The notes beneath the pieces are model-generated. The model had not been told where the DNA came from, ran no database searches, and saw only the letters and a list, made by a program, of their open reading frames with translations. From positions 8,726 to 72,725 of the forward strand of contig CALJKR010000063.1 in NCBI GenBank assembly GCA_937974555.1: a stretch of DNA of 64,000 nucleotides, given 5' to 3'. Every line of letters starts with the position of its first letter. The stretch's first letter is position 1. Made by a program: the position numbers and the translations under genes. Positions 8,355 to 17,420 of this stretch are shown here, piece after piece. The stretch is from an uncultured Flavobacteriales bacterium (lineage in GTDB: Bacteria > Bacteroidota > Bacteroidia > Flavobacteriales_D > Sanyastnellaceae).

Positions 8355-9799
8355 TGAAAAAGGTATTGCTGTTGGGTTTCCTGTTTGTCGTGATGCAGCC
8401 ACTCGTGGCACAGGATGAACTCGGAATAGCCGGTAGTACCAGAGCCCCAGTAAATACGGTCTATTTCAATCCAGCGTCCATCTCGGATTCAAGAACATTT
8501 ATTGATATAGAATTGTCCGGTATTAACGCCTTTGCCTTTAACAATCTTGCGTTTGTAGGGAAAGAAGATTTTTCGTTGACCGATTACGGGGGCATCAACA
8601 ACATTCAATACAACCACAATAAAAAGAAGTACATGGCCAAGGTGAATGCCACCTACCGTGGTCCATCGTTCACCGCCAATTGGAAAGAACATGCCTTTGG
8701 CATTCATACGGGAGTGCAGGTCTTGGCAGATGTGCGAAAATTGCCCAATGCCACCAGTTATTTGATCACCGAAGGATTGGATTATCGGCCCCAAATAGGA
8801 CAAACCCAAACCGTGGAAAAAGTTCGCTTGGGATTGATGGCCTATGGATATGTTGGATTTTCCTATGCCACCATTGCCTATCGTTGGGACAACGCCATAT
8901 TGTTGGGTGGCATTACGGTAAATCGATTGTTGTCCCCTGGAGCATTTGGAGCAAGGTTGGACGACTGGACTTACACCTTACAAGACAGCTCCAAACTCGC
9001 GACGCAATCCATCAACGGAGAATTTGCATTTAACTCCTTTGGGAATGGATTGATCAGTGGAAAAGGTTGGGGCATTGATCTTGGCGCAACGTACAAAAAA
9101 AGAACCAAGGGAAGTTTTGGATACACCCCTTGGAATCCTTGCACCGACGGAAAATACGAATACAAAGCCTCCATTGCGCTGTTGGATTTTGGAAGTGTCA
9201 AATTCAAAGCTCCTTATTACCGCTACACTTTTGACAACACGTCAGGAGGAAACTTCACAGGCGGTGGAGGAACACACTGGGATGAGCCCGGCAGCGCGGA
9301 CACCACCATTACCAATGGCTTTGGTGCTACAGCAAACACCTCAGGTTCCAAATTAAAAATGAAATTACCCACAGCACTTAGTGCGCAGTTGGATTATCAT
9401 GTACATCGTAAACTGTATGCCATGGGCGCCTTGACCTTGGCATTTCCTTGGAAAAACAAACTCGGTGTTCAGCGCGCAACCTACTTGGCTGTGGTACCGC
9501 GATGGGAAAGCGGCAACTATGAAATTAGTATGCCCATCACCTTGTATGAGTTTAAAAAACCCATGGTCGGATTGGCCTTTCGGGTGCGCAGCGTCATCAT
9601 CGGCAGTGATTATTTGAATGCCTTTTTGTTCAACGGCAATTTATATGGCGCCAATGTATATGTTCATGTGAAAATGGCTTTGTTCAAGCATCCCAAGTGC
9701 AAGTCTTCTGGCAGTGGTGGACGTGCCGATTTTACCAAGAGAAAAACAAGACCCATACGCCAAGCACCCAAGAGTCCGGTGCCTTGTCCAAGGTTTTAA
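8354..9799 (+). CDS. DUF5723-like outer-membrane-associated protein
   Basis: 481 residues with a cleavable signal peptide (MKKVLLLGFLFVVMQPLVAQ). The start of the mature protein (GSTRAPVNTVYFNPASISDSRTF) resembles proteins named DUF5723 in Bacteroidota, which are predicted outer-membrane beta-barrels of the FadL/PorV-like type. Many alternating aromatic/polar strands follow, with a Gly/Thr-rich loop near 295-330. The C-terminus is Lys/Arg/Pro-rich and not a T9SS sorting domain. It shares TAATG with leuS but is unlikely to be functionally linked. Function unknown; a role in envelope biogenesis is inference. Confidence 0.7.
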   Translation: MKKVLLLGFLFVVMQPLVAQDELGIAGSTRAPVNTVYFNPASISDSRTFIDIELSGINAFAFNNLAFVGKEDFSLTDYGGINNIQYNHNKKKYMAKVNATYRGPSFTANWKEHAFGIHTGVQVLADVRKLPNATSYLITEGLDYRPQIGQTQTVEKVRLGLMAYGYVGFSYATIAYRWDNAILLGGITVNRLLSPGAFGARLDDWTYTLQDSSKLATQSINGEFAFNSFGNGLISGKGWGIDLGATYKKRTKGSFGYTPWNPCTDGKYEYKASIALLDFGSVKFKAPYYRYTFDNTSGGNFTGGGGTHWDEPGSADTTITNGFGATANTSGSKLKMKLPTALSAQLDYHVHRKLYAMGALTLAFPWKNKLGVQRATYLAVVPRWESGNYEISMPITLYEFKKPMVGLAFRVRSVIIGSDYLNAFLFNGNLYGANVYVHVKMALFKHPKCKSSGSGGRADFTKRKTRPIRQAPKSPVPCPRF

Positions 9800-9811
9800 A
9801 ATCGAATAAAT

Positions 9812-9842
9812 AAAAAAGGGAGCTCCGTTGAGCTCCCTTTTT
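9812..9842. terminator. Bidirectional intrinsic terminator
   Basis: Perfect stem GGGAGCTC (9818-9825), loop CGTT and GAGCTCCC (9830-9837) flanked by A and T runs on both sides. It lies between convergent genes and can stop transcription from both. Confidence 0.9.
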
Positions 9843-9861
9843 GTGTTGAGTAAACCGAATA

Positions 9862-12735
9862 TTACTTCACAACAACAAACTTGATTGCTTGTGTTTGTGA
9901 TCCATTATTCAAACGGATTGTATACATTCCAGATGCAAGTGACTCATTGAAGTTGATGGTTTTAGAACCATTTCCTTCTACTGTCCAATTGGAGTTTTGA
10001 ATCATACGACCTGAACCATCCAAAATTTGAACATTCAAGTTGCCATCAAAATCATTTGCATAGATCACAATCTCAGAACCCGCGTTTGGATTAGGATAAG
10101 CCGTGAAAGAAGCACCTGCCATTTGAACTGACTCAGAAGTCATTGCAGATTGCTCAAGTGGCATACCAGCAAAACCAATGGTTTGAACACAGTTAGCAGT
10201 AGAATTGAAAGCAGTATAAGATGCGTTATCCATGTGCTTTGCACGAACCTTCACATCATATTTTTGGCCGTTTGCGATTCCCGACACAGAAGATAAGCCG
10301 ATAATACGAGATGCGTTAACCGCGCCGTCAATAGACATAGGCAAGCCTGCAGAAGGTAATACTTGAGTGAATTCCCAGTTGTAGTTACGAACACCACAAA
10401 CACCGCGGTTGGTTGCAACAGAACCAGTAGCAGATTTGAATACAGGACACTGATCGGCAGTACGAACTTGTAAAGCCGCTTCAGAACTCAAAGTAAATGT
10501 ACCCAAAGTAGTTCCCAAAACAGAAATATCGTTCATATTTCCAAATGCATCAGCCAATGAATAAGCAACATCAACAGTTACATATTTGGTTTGAGTAGAA
10601 CCCGTGAAGTTAGCAGGGAAGATACGACCCAACTGAGCTACTGTTCCTGACGGAATGGTATAAGCGTAATCGGGTGTTCCAGAAATATCTGAGCTCAACC
10701 AACGATTTACAGTGTAATTGATAGCTCCTGTGCGGAAAGCCACTTTAAAATTCTGACAATTGTTGGTGTAGTTATTTGTATTGTTGGTATACACTGCAAT
10801 ATCCATAGCGCCACCGCGGATATATGCCACACGCAAAGACGCAGTGCCCGGAGTACTATTGTTATTTCTTACCAAAACATAATACTCTTGACCCACTGTC
10901 AAATTAGGATAGTACAATATTTCACTTCCACCATCCGCATTTAAAGTTCCAACGTTACCTGGATGTACATCATTTTCTGTAGACAACGCAATCAACTGAA
11001 CGCCAGTTGTAGCTGGAGCATCATACAAAGCGACGTCATTGTCATCAGCAACTGAAGGAGAACCTACCAAAGAAATTCTCACTGCAGGCTGAGCAGCTAC
11101 AAACTTGTACCACATATCCAAACCAGCACCAGCGCTTTCCACTGTATTGGTTCCATTGGCCAAGTTTACACTTAATGCAGATTGCGTTCCCACACCATAT
11201 GTACTGATATTGCTAATTGTTGTAGCGGTCAACCCAGAAGAGCAAGCCAAATCAGAACCTGAGCAATCTTGGTCGATTCCGTCTCCACAAATTTCAGTTC
11301 CAGAAGTATTGATAGATGCACTTGCGTCATTACAATCCGTGTTGTTGGTTACATAACCAGCACCTGGGTTAGAGCAAGCGTTGGTAGCACTTCCTGCTCC
11401 AAATCCATCTCCATCAGCATCAGCGTAATAGTTGGTAAAAGTTAAACCATTGTCAATGCCACCTGTACAGTCATTGTCAACACCATCGCATACCTCAGTA
11501 GCACCAGGATTAACAGAAGCAGAAGCGTCATTACAATCGGTATTGTTTGTTGCATAACCAACACCCGGATTGGAACAAGAAGCCGTAGCGGATCCTGTAC
11601 CATATCCATCACCGTCTGCATCAGTATAGTAGTTGGATGTACTTTGTACAGCTGTTGTAATGGAGTTACTGGTAGCAGAACCAGAAGCATCACAACCACC
11701 AGCAGTCATAACCACGGTTACAGCGTCATTGTTAGCCAAAGAAGCATTGGTATAAGTAGCCGCATTGGTTCCAACGTTAGCTCCATTTAATTTCCATTGG
11801 TAAGAAGGAGTGCCACCGTTTACAGGAGTAGCTGTGAAAGTAACAGAAGTACCTGCACAGATAGAGTTATCAGCATCATTAGACACGATAGATACAGATG
11901 GAGCTCCACCTGCAGTGCGAGTCAAAGTAGCGTTGGTCAATTGACCAGAAGTTGGGCTCGTGTGTACATAGTTTTGCGCAACACCTGTAGGGCTTAACAA
12001 CTGAACGTTGATGGTGAAAGTGAAAGTACCATCTGTAGTGAATTGTCCAACCAAAACTTTGTTAGAAGAAGTAGCCCCAACAATACCGCCCAAAGAGGCA
12101 ATTGAACCATTGGTAACATTGATTGAAGACAAAGCATTTCCAGCAGTCAATGCATTTAAAATAGAACCGCTCATACCCAATACGTTTGGTGTTGTATAAG
12201 TTGTTCCTGAAGAAGCCAACATACCGTCAGTACCTGTAGCACCGATGATCGTGTTTCCAAAACATCCACCCAATGTATTGGCAAGAATTCCTTGTGGTTG
12301 AGGATTGGCGATAGATCCATCGGTATCCTCATCCTTTGGAACTCCCACTTTACCATTGGCAGCACCACCGGCTGTAATCCAAGAATCCAACATTGCTGTA
12401 TGTTTCTTGGTATTCAAAGCAGATGTAGTTGGAGCAGCCTGAGAATCGTAATTCTCGTCATTGTAAAAAGTAGTGGTTGTAGAAAAGTTCAAAGGTTGTG
12501 TTGAAGTACCAAACATTTGAACAAACTTGTAACCTGCAGCCATATCTACGTACACACGATAAGTTACTGCACCTGCGTTCAAAGGATAAGTATATCCTTG
12601 GCCGCTGGTGTATGCTGCATCAGCAGCATTGGCCTGGTAGTATCGCTCTACGATAATACCTTCCAAACCTTGAGCAGAAGCTGCAGTTCCAGCCATCATC
12701 AAGCCCAAGCCTATTAAGCATTTTTTAATATTCAT
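9862..12735 (-). CDS. Large T9SS-secreted protein: LEG-domain paralogue A with Ig-like, MopE repeats and sorting domain
   Basis: 957 residues, signal peptide to about residue 22. Order: an N-terminal domain of roughly 250 residues opening GLEGIIVERYY and closing VLVGQFTTDGTFTFTINVQL, shared with three neighbours (16087, 20523, 21619); one Ig-like repeat (SICAGTSVTFTATPVNGG, YQWKLNG); two MopE/thrombospondin-3-like units with DADGDGYG and DADGDGFG; a pre-peptidase-like region; an unassigned domain with CP, CG and WEFTQ motifs also found in the gene at the right edge; and a type A T9SS sorting domain (FTAYPNPNAG to KFVVVK). Probably a cell-surface or released protein. It follows the beta-helix gene across a hairpin. 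Role unknown. Confidence 0.82.
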   Translation of the reverse strand: MNIKKCLIGLGLMMAGTAASAQGLEGIIVERYYQANAADAAYTSGQGYTYPLNAGAVTYRVYVDMAAGYKFVQMFGTSTQPLNFSTTTTFYNDENYDSQAAPTTSALNTKKHTAMLDSWITAGGAANGKVGVPKDEDTDGSIANPQPQGILANTLGGCFGNTIIGATGTDGMLASSGTTYTTPNVLGMSGSILNALTAGNALSSINVTNGSIASLGGIVGATSSNKVLVGQFTTDGTFTFTINVQLLSPTGVAQNYVHTSPTSGQLTNATLTRTAGGAPSVSIVSNDADNSICAGTSVTFTATPVNGGTPSYQWKLNGANVGTNAATYTNASLANNDAVTVVMTAGGCDASGSATSNSITTAVQSTSNYYTDADGDGYGTGSATASCSNPGVGYATNNTDCNDASASVNPGATEVCDGVDNDCTGGIDNGLTFTNYYADADGDGFGAGSATNACSNPGAGYVTNNTDCNDASASINTSGTEICGDGIDQDCSGSDLACSSGLTATTISNISTYGVGTQSALSVNLANGTNTVESAGAGLDMWYKFVAAQPAVRISLVGSPSVADDNDVALYDAPATTGVQLIALSTENDVHPGNVGTLNADGGSEILYYPNLTVGQEYYVLVRNNNSTPGTASLRVAYIRGGAMDIAVYTNNTNNYTNNCQNFKVAFRTGAINYTVNRWLSSDISGTPDYAYTIPSGTVAQLGRIFPANFTGSTQTKYVTVDVAYSLADAFGNMNDISVLGTTLGTFTLSSEAALQVRTADQCPVFKSATGSVATNRGVCGVRNYNWEFTQVLPSAGLPMSIDGAVNASRIIGLSSVSGIANGQKYDVKVRAKHMDNASYTAFNSTANCVQTIGFAGMPLEQSAMTSESVQMAGASFTAYPNPNAGSEIVIYANDFDGNLNVQILDGSGRMIQNSNWTVEGNGSKTINFNESLASGMYTIRLNNGSQTQAIKFVVVK

Positions 12736-12748
12736 ATTTTTAAAATTA

Positions 12749-12770
12749 GAGGAGGGCTTACACCCTCCTC
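12749..12770 (-). terminator. Intercistronic hairpin between the beta-helix gene and paralogue A
   Basis: Perfect 8-bp stem GAGGAGGG (12749-12756) and CCCTCCTC (12763-12770) with a 6-nt loop. On the minus strand it is followed by TAATTTTAAAAAT, a weak U tract just before the ATG of paralogue A. It may be a leaky terminator or an mRNA processing/stability element. Confidence 0.55.
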
Positions 12771-12779
12771 GATTATTTA

Positions 12780-14510
12780 TTAGTTACAAGAAGTACCGAA
12801 AGCTGGAGCGAAAATCAAGAAATCCAATACGTCAGTTGTACCATCAAAGTTCAAATCTGTAGGACAAGCAACCAATCCTTGAGTAGCACCCAAAACTTGA
12901 GAATATGACCAGTTAGACAACCAGTTTTGACCAGCCTCTGAAGAGAAAGCACCACGGAATGGAGCTGGCTCAAAGAAACCATCAATAGGAGCTGTAGGAC
13001 AACCAGTGATAGACAACGCTGGATTAGGAATAACATCATTCTTAACAGAGAACAAATTGGTTGTACTGTTTACAGTGTAGTTATAATCAAAACCAGGAAC
13101 TGAAGCTACTACATCATTCTTGTCTGTAGTAGTGAATTGCGTGTAGTCAGCACCAGAAGTGATTGCAGTTCCTACTCCATTGTTGGCCAATGAAGAGTTG
13201 TTCATCATGGGATTGGTCGTTGCGATGAAAGTATTACATTTTACAACCAAAGATTGTGTTCCGTTACCAGCAGAAGCTGAAGCAGGTCCAGCAATGTTGG
13301 TCCAATTGTGCCAAGCTTCTCCACCCGCAGCATAAGAACGCGTTCCGCTGATGCTCTTTTGCAAGTTGAAACCGTTCTTGAAGTTAGCAAAGATTGAATT
13401 GTAAATCTCACCTTGTGTGAATTCTTTGGCATTGATACCTGCCATAGCAGAGTTGTCAGTATTCAAAGTAGCCTTAGCATTTCCAATCAATGTAGTGTTA
13501 TAAATAACAGGATGAGAATAAGGCGTATTGTTAGACTTTTGGTCATCGTTGTCCATTTCAAAGCCGTTGTCTGAGTCAGCACTGAATGTGTTGTCTGATT
13601 TCATACCAAACAAGAACTGACCTTTACCAGTCCATCCCAAATCCCAATCAAACATATCATCGTTACCAAACAAAGTTGTACAATACTTCAAGTTAACTGT
13701 ACCACCGAAAATCTCGATGTTGTCATCCGCACAAGAAACGATTTCAATGTGTTCAACTGTAGTACCACGGCCAACAGAAGCCAAAGTCAAACCGTTGATC
13801 TCACCACCCAAAGCCAAAATAGCGCCTGAGTGACGGATAGATACATAACGAAGTACACCAGAGTTATCATCATCATTGAAAGTCTCACCTGCAGTTAGAT
13901 TGGCTCCAAATTGATCTTGTGTATTGGTAGTTTGAAAACCTTCAACGGTACCCAATCCGTTAGCAACAGCCAATTTACCAGCAGTTCCTACAGTGAATGG
14001 TCCGTTAGCAGCCAAAGTCAAGTTGTTGTGCGCTTTACCCAATACAACAACACCACCCCACATTCCCTTATTAGAAATAGGATAAGTACCATCCATTGGA
14101 TCCGCTTGGGCTGTGAAAACGATAGGACAAGATTCAGTACCATTAGCAATGATGCGTCCACCACGCTCGATAACCAAAGCAGTTGCCTCTGATGGTGTAG
14201 CTGCAGTAGCTCCTTTGATTACGGTACCTGGTTCGATGGTCAAAGTCTGACCAGAGGGGATGTAAATTTTCTTGTCCAAAACATAAGTGTTGGCACATGT
14301 GAAAGCAGCTCCGTTCAACAACTCTCCTCCGTAGGTACCAGAGATAGCCGAGTAACCGGGCAAAGAAGAAACGATAACTTCTGGACGAGAAGCTACTGCG
14401 GGACATCCACAAGACGCTCCCAAGTTGGACTGTGCATTGCTAGAGGCAAATGCACCGAAAGTCAAAACTGCAACTGCTGCAGTTCTGAAAATGCTTTTTT
14501 TGTTTTTCAT
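12780..14510 (-). CDS. Secreted right-handed beta-helix protein with dockerin-like C-terminus
   Basis: 576 residues with a signal peptide (to about residue 26, SSNAQS). The segment KKIYIPSGQTLTIEPGTVIKG and later short polar repeats fit a large Bacteroidota family of extracellular parallel beta-helix proteins that often sit near TonB receptors. The C-terminus CPTDLNFDGTTDVLDFLIFAP has a DxNxDGxxDxxD calcium loop, as in half a dockerin, and ends GTSCN; it is not a standard T9SS sorting domain. It follows the TonB-receptor operon after a terminator and precedes paralogue A. A binding or adhesion role at the surface is inference. Confidence 0.72.
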   Translation of the reverse strand: MKNKKSIFRTAAVAVLTFGAFASSNAQSNLGASCGCPAVASRPEVIVSSLPGYSAISGTYGGELLNGAAFTCANTYVLDKKIYIPSGQTLTIEPGTVIKGATAATPSEATALVIERGGRIIANGTESCPIVFTAQADPMDGTYPISNKGMWGGVVVLGKAHNNLTLAANGPFTVGTAGKLAVANGLGTVEGFQTTNTQDQFGANLTAGETFNDDDNSGVLRYVSIRHSGAILALGGEINGLTLASVGRGTTVEHIEIVSCADDNIEIFGGTVNLKYCTTLFGNDDMFDWDLGWTGKGQFLFGMKSDNTFSADSDNGFEMDNDDQKSNNTPYSHPVIYNTTLIGNAKATLNTDNSAMAGINAKEFTQGEIYNSIFANFKNGFNLQKSISGTRSYAAGGEAWHNWTNIAGPASASAGNGTQSLVVKCNTFIATTNPMMNNSSLANNGVGTAITSGADYTQFTTTDKNDVVASVPGFDYNYTVNSTTNLFSVKNDVIPNPALSITGCPTAPIDGFFEPAPFRGAFSSEAGQNWLSNWSYSQVLGATQGLVACPTDLNFDGTTDVLDFLIFAPAFGTSCN

Positions 14511-14640
14511 TTTTTTAGGTTAATTGTTGGCGCAAAGTTGAATTATACAAATACCCTGTAGAATAAAATCAATCTTACCATTCTATTAAAAGCATTGTCC
14601 ATTTATCAATTGTACATTAACGCAATGCAAGAGATTTTTA

Positions 14641-14672
14641 TCCAAATAAAAACGCGAGGGTTAACCTCGCGT
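14641..14672 (-). terminator. Intrinsic terminator after the TonB-receptor operon
   Basis: Stem ACGCGAGG (14652-14659), loop GTTAA, CCTCGCGT (14665-14672). On the minus strand it is followed by TTTTATTT. It lies 35 bp past the stop of the small outer-membrane protein. The rest of the 14511-14706 gap shows only a weak -7-like CAACTTTG (14533-14540, minus) before the beta-helix gene. Confidence 0.8.
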
Positions 14673-14706
14673 CTTCTTTACTTAACATTCGATAGAACCA
14701 CCTATC

Positions 14707-15369
14707 CTATAAACCCATAGACCAGCCCATTTGAATTCCCCAACCATAAACATGTCGCTGTAATTCAGATTTTGTTACAGTATTAATTCCGTATTGCCCT
14801 ACCAATCCAACGCATAGTATGTTTTTTGGATAGACATGAAAATGAATACCAACAGCCGCTTGAGCGGATAATAAATTCTTATTCCATTGTCCTGTATTAC
14901 GCTCCTCAAATAGGCGATTGGCACTGGTGAGTTTATACTGTAAACGATCCGAAATTAAAAATCCATATTGCATCCCACCGGAGACATAAGGAGAAATCTT
15001 TGATTCACCCAAAAACTGATAGCGAATGGACAAAGGTATTTGAATAAATCCCAAGGTTTGCTTAATCAAAGTCACTCCATCCAAGGAATCCATTTGATGA
15101 CCAAACTGTTGATATCCCAAACCGGTGGACCAAGATAATTTTTCGGTTATTTTTCGAGAAAGCCCAAACTGAACACCTTGGGCAAATTTTCTTTTCTCAA
15201 TTTCGTCCAATGATTCTTTCAATGGGGATAAATTATCATTGGCAATCACTAAGTTTCTGTAGGCAAAACCACTATTATAATGACATGAAAGTGCCCACTT
15301 TGAAGAGTCTGTCTGCGCAATGCTTGTAACTGATACCAGCGCAAATAATATTATCAATCCGTACTTCAT
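14707..15369 (-). CDS. Small outer-membrane beta-barrel protein
   Basis: 220 residues from the ATG at 15369, chosen because it gives a clean signal peptide (MKYGLIILFALVSVTSIAQ) and overlaps the upstream stop as TAATG. The mature part has alternating strands (WSTGLGYQQFGHQM, IQIPLSIRYQFLG, KISPYVSGGMQYGFLIS) and a C-terminal GWGIQMGWSMGL, typical of 8-stranded porin-family barrels in Bacteroidota. Last gene of the TonB-receptor operon. Specific role unknown; it may anchor or help export its neighbours. Confidence 0.72.
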   Translation of the reverse strand: MKYGLIILFALVSVTSIAQTDSSKWALSCHYNSGFAYRNLVIANDNLSPLKESLDEIEKRKFAQGVQFGLSRKITEKLSWSTGLGYQQFGHQMDSLDGVTLIKQTLGFIQIPLSIRYQFLGESKISPYVSGGMQYGFLISDRLQYKLTSANRLFEERNTGQWNKNLLSAQAAVGIHFHVYPKNILCVGLVGQYGINTVTKSELQRHVYGWGIQMGWSMGL

Positions 15370-16079
15370 TACTTGTTCTTTACACATCGAATGCTCATTC
15401 CATATCCCTTGTAGGTATGTTGTCTGAAAATTCGATCTTGATTATAATCCATGTACCTGTACCACGATTCTCCTCCATCATACTCCGATGACGTCCACCA
15501 AAAGGCGGTATTGTTTTGACTATTCAACTCGCCGTTAAATAATCGACAACCGCCGGGAAGTGCCTTGAATCCATATTCATTTGTACCAAAAAGCTCACTA
15601 AACTCAGGCCATCCTCTGGAATACAATGGTGCCAACTTCTCTCCTTCATTGGTTCCTCGCCAACCCAATTTTTCGAGGCTTGCTGTGGGCATACCGATGG
15701 TTTCTTCCAACTGTTGCCATTCCCCTTCTGTAGCAATATGCCATCCTGCAGGAGCCAATTTTCTTGCATCTTCAACACAGGAAAAGTTGTATAGTAAGCC
15801 GTACAAAGTATCGTTATTGAAGGTGTATGCAGGCCCTCCGATGGAAGCCCAAACGGTGTCTGCATCAGTATTCGAAACCGCCGCGATGACAGATGAGTCA
15901 TTGAATACGGTAACGCGCAAATTTTCTGCCATCCACCAATCTTCGCCTATCTTGACTGTTTTATACACATGCCCATTGATATCCTGCATTGTACCATACT
16001 CGATTGCTTTTTCCTTCATCTCCTCCTGACAACCCATCAAGAAAAGCGAAACCATTAAAAGGGTCAATATTTGTTTCAT
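15369..16079 (-). CDS. FISUMP-domain lipoprotein
   Basis: 236 residues from the ATG at 16079. The start is chosen for the lipoprotein signal MKQILTLLMVSLFLMGC with lipidated Cys17. The mature part is a FISUMP (Fibrobacter succinogenes major paralogous) domain: DINGHVYKTVKIGEDWWMAENL at its start, LAPAGWHIATEGEWQQLE in the middle, then FGFKALPGG-like and FWWTSSEYDGG blocks, ending GMSIRCVKNK. The fold is C-type-lectin-like, so glycan or ligand binding is possible but unproven. Acidic residues after Cys17 (QEE) fit surface export of lipoproteins. It lies 7 bp after paralogue B. The domain recurs at 59355 and 60555. Confidence 0.83.
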   Translation of the reverse strand: MKQILTLLMVSLFLMGCQEEMKEKAIEYGTMQDINGHVYKTVKIGEDWWMAENLRVTVFNDSSVIAAVSNTDADTVWASIGGPAYTFNNDTLYGLLYNFSCVEDARKLAPAGWHIATEGEWQQLEETIGMPTASLEKLGWRGTNEGEKLAPLYSRGWPEFSELFGTNEYGFKALPGGCRLFNGELNSQNNTAFWWTSSEYDGGESWYRYMDYNQDRIFRQHTYKGYGMSIRCVKNK

Positions 16080-16086
16080 GAAAAAC

Positions 16087-17418
16087 TTAATTTTTGAAAA
16101 ACATTTTGGATGAAACATGATCGGAAGTTCGCACAACCACTTGATAAATTCCCACATGAAAATCGGCTAAATCAATGTGTACATTGAGGTTATTCGGCGC
16201 CTGATTCAAACGCTGCGTATGCATCAATGCCCCATTGCTGTTGTAAATGGAAATCTCAACATCTTCGATGTCTGCATTCAACACATTGACATTGATTATT
16301 TCTACTGCCGGATTGGGAAAAATACTTACATCAAATGCATGCTCGCCCATCAATGAAGGGCAAACTTCTATCAAATTCCGATTGTTGCATGATCCAGGGT
16401 AACAACACAATTCCTGCACATTGACATTTACTTCCACGGAATAATTACAAGCCATCGTATCCATGCATCCATAAACGATTAAGTTCTGACAGCTTCCTTC
16501 TAACTCACATACATAAGCTGGACTGTATTCTAAATAGGCTGGATTCATACATCCACAAGCATAGGGGTAACTTAAAAACGGATTGAAACGCTCCCCATTT
16601 TGAAGCAATGTATCCTTGCTTACGTATGTAACCGAATTCCATTGACCATTTTCCCAAACTTCCAATTCTATATTTAAATCGAAAGTCAATTCACCCGCAG
16701 TAGTTAATTGAGCAATCATGACCCTGTTGCTATCTAAATCAATCCCCCTAATGGCAGAACTACTGGCCAAATAAAAGCCACTACTTATAAAATCTGTGTT
16801 GGTACTCAAACCAAAAATAGTCGTATCCTCTCCAGTAATTACATCCTGCACACCAGAGGTACTCCAAGTTAGTGTCCCCATAGAAAGTGTATCGTTACCG
16901 TCTGAGGTAGTTAATGGAATTCCTGCCAATACATTCTGAGCACTTAACAAACCTGCACCACCAGTGCTGCCGCCATCATTGTTGTTACCACCAACAAATG
17001 AACCATCCGTGTCCATGCTCTTGGGCAAAGCAAAATAAACTTTCGCGCCTTGTTTAGCCACTTGACCCAAGGTAAGATAAGTATCCAAAGCCACCGTATT
17101 TTCAGAAAGTGAGGCTTTGGTAAAATCTTTACCAAATGATTTGCCCTGTGCGATGTTGTTAAAAAAAGGCAGGGTACTTCCCACATGAAATGGATGTCGA
17201 TCGTCCCCAAAAATTTGCTTCACACGTGCGTTGGACTCCAATTCTAAAAACAATCGATAGGTAGTTGTTCCAGGAGCGAGAAAACCCCCAATGGTATCTT
17301 GTGAGTCTGCCGCATCACTTACATAATACTTCTCTATAAATACCCCTTTTAATTGGCCATTCGAAAGAAAAGAACAACCGAGAAACAACAAGAGAAAAAA
17401 ACTTTTGATCTTCTTCAC
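16087..17418 (-). CDS. T9SS-secreted LEG-domain paralogue B
   Basis: 443 residues with a signal peptide (to about residue 21). The N-terminal domain opens LKGVFIEKYYVSDAADS and carries TYRLFLELE, KQIFGDDRHPF, ALDTYLTLG, KSMDTDGSF and VMIAQLTTAGELTFDLNIEL, all matching paralogues A, C and D. A Cys-rich segment (YGCMDTMACNYS) follows, and then a type A sorting domain (VSIFPNPAVEIINV to KMFFKN). It lies immediately downstream of the TonB receptor. Probably exported through T9SS. Function unknown. Confidence 0.8.
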   Translation of the reverse strand: MKKIKSFFLLLFLGCSFLSNGQLKGVFIEKYYVSDAADSQDTIGGFLAPGTTTYRLFLELESNARVKQIFGDDRHPFHVGSTLPFFNNIAQGKSFGKDFTKASLSENTVALDTYLTLGQVAKQGAKVYFALPKSMDTDGSFVGGNNNDGGSTGGAGLLSAQNVLAGIPLTTSDGNDTLSMGTLTWSTSGVQDVITGEDTTIFGLSTNTDFISSGFYLASSSAIRGIDLDSNRVMIAQLTTAGELTFDLNIELEVWENGQWNSVTYVSKDTLLQNGERFNPFLSYPYACGCMNPAYLEYSPAYVCELEGSCQNLIVYGCMDTMACNYSVEVNVNVQELCCYPGSCNNRNLIEVCPSLMGEHAFDVSIFPNPAVEIINVNVLNADIEDVEISIYNSNGALMHTQRLNQAPNNLNVHIDLADFHVGIYQVVVRTSDHVSSKMFFKN

Positions 17419-17420
17419 GA

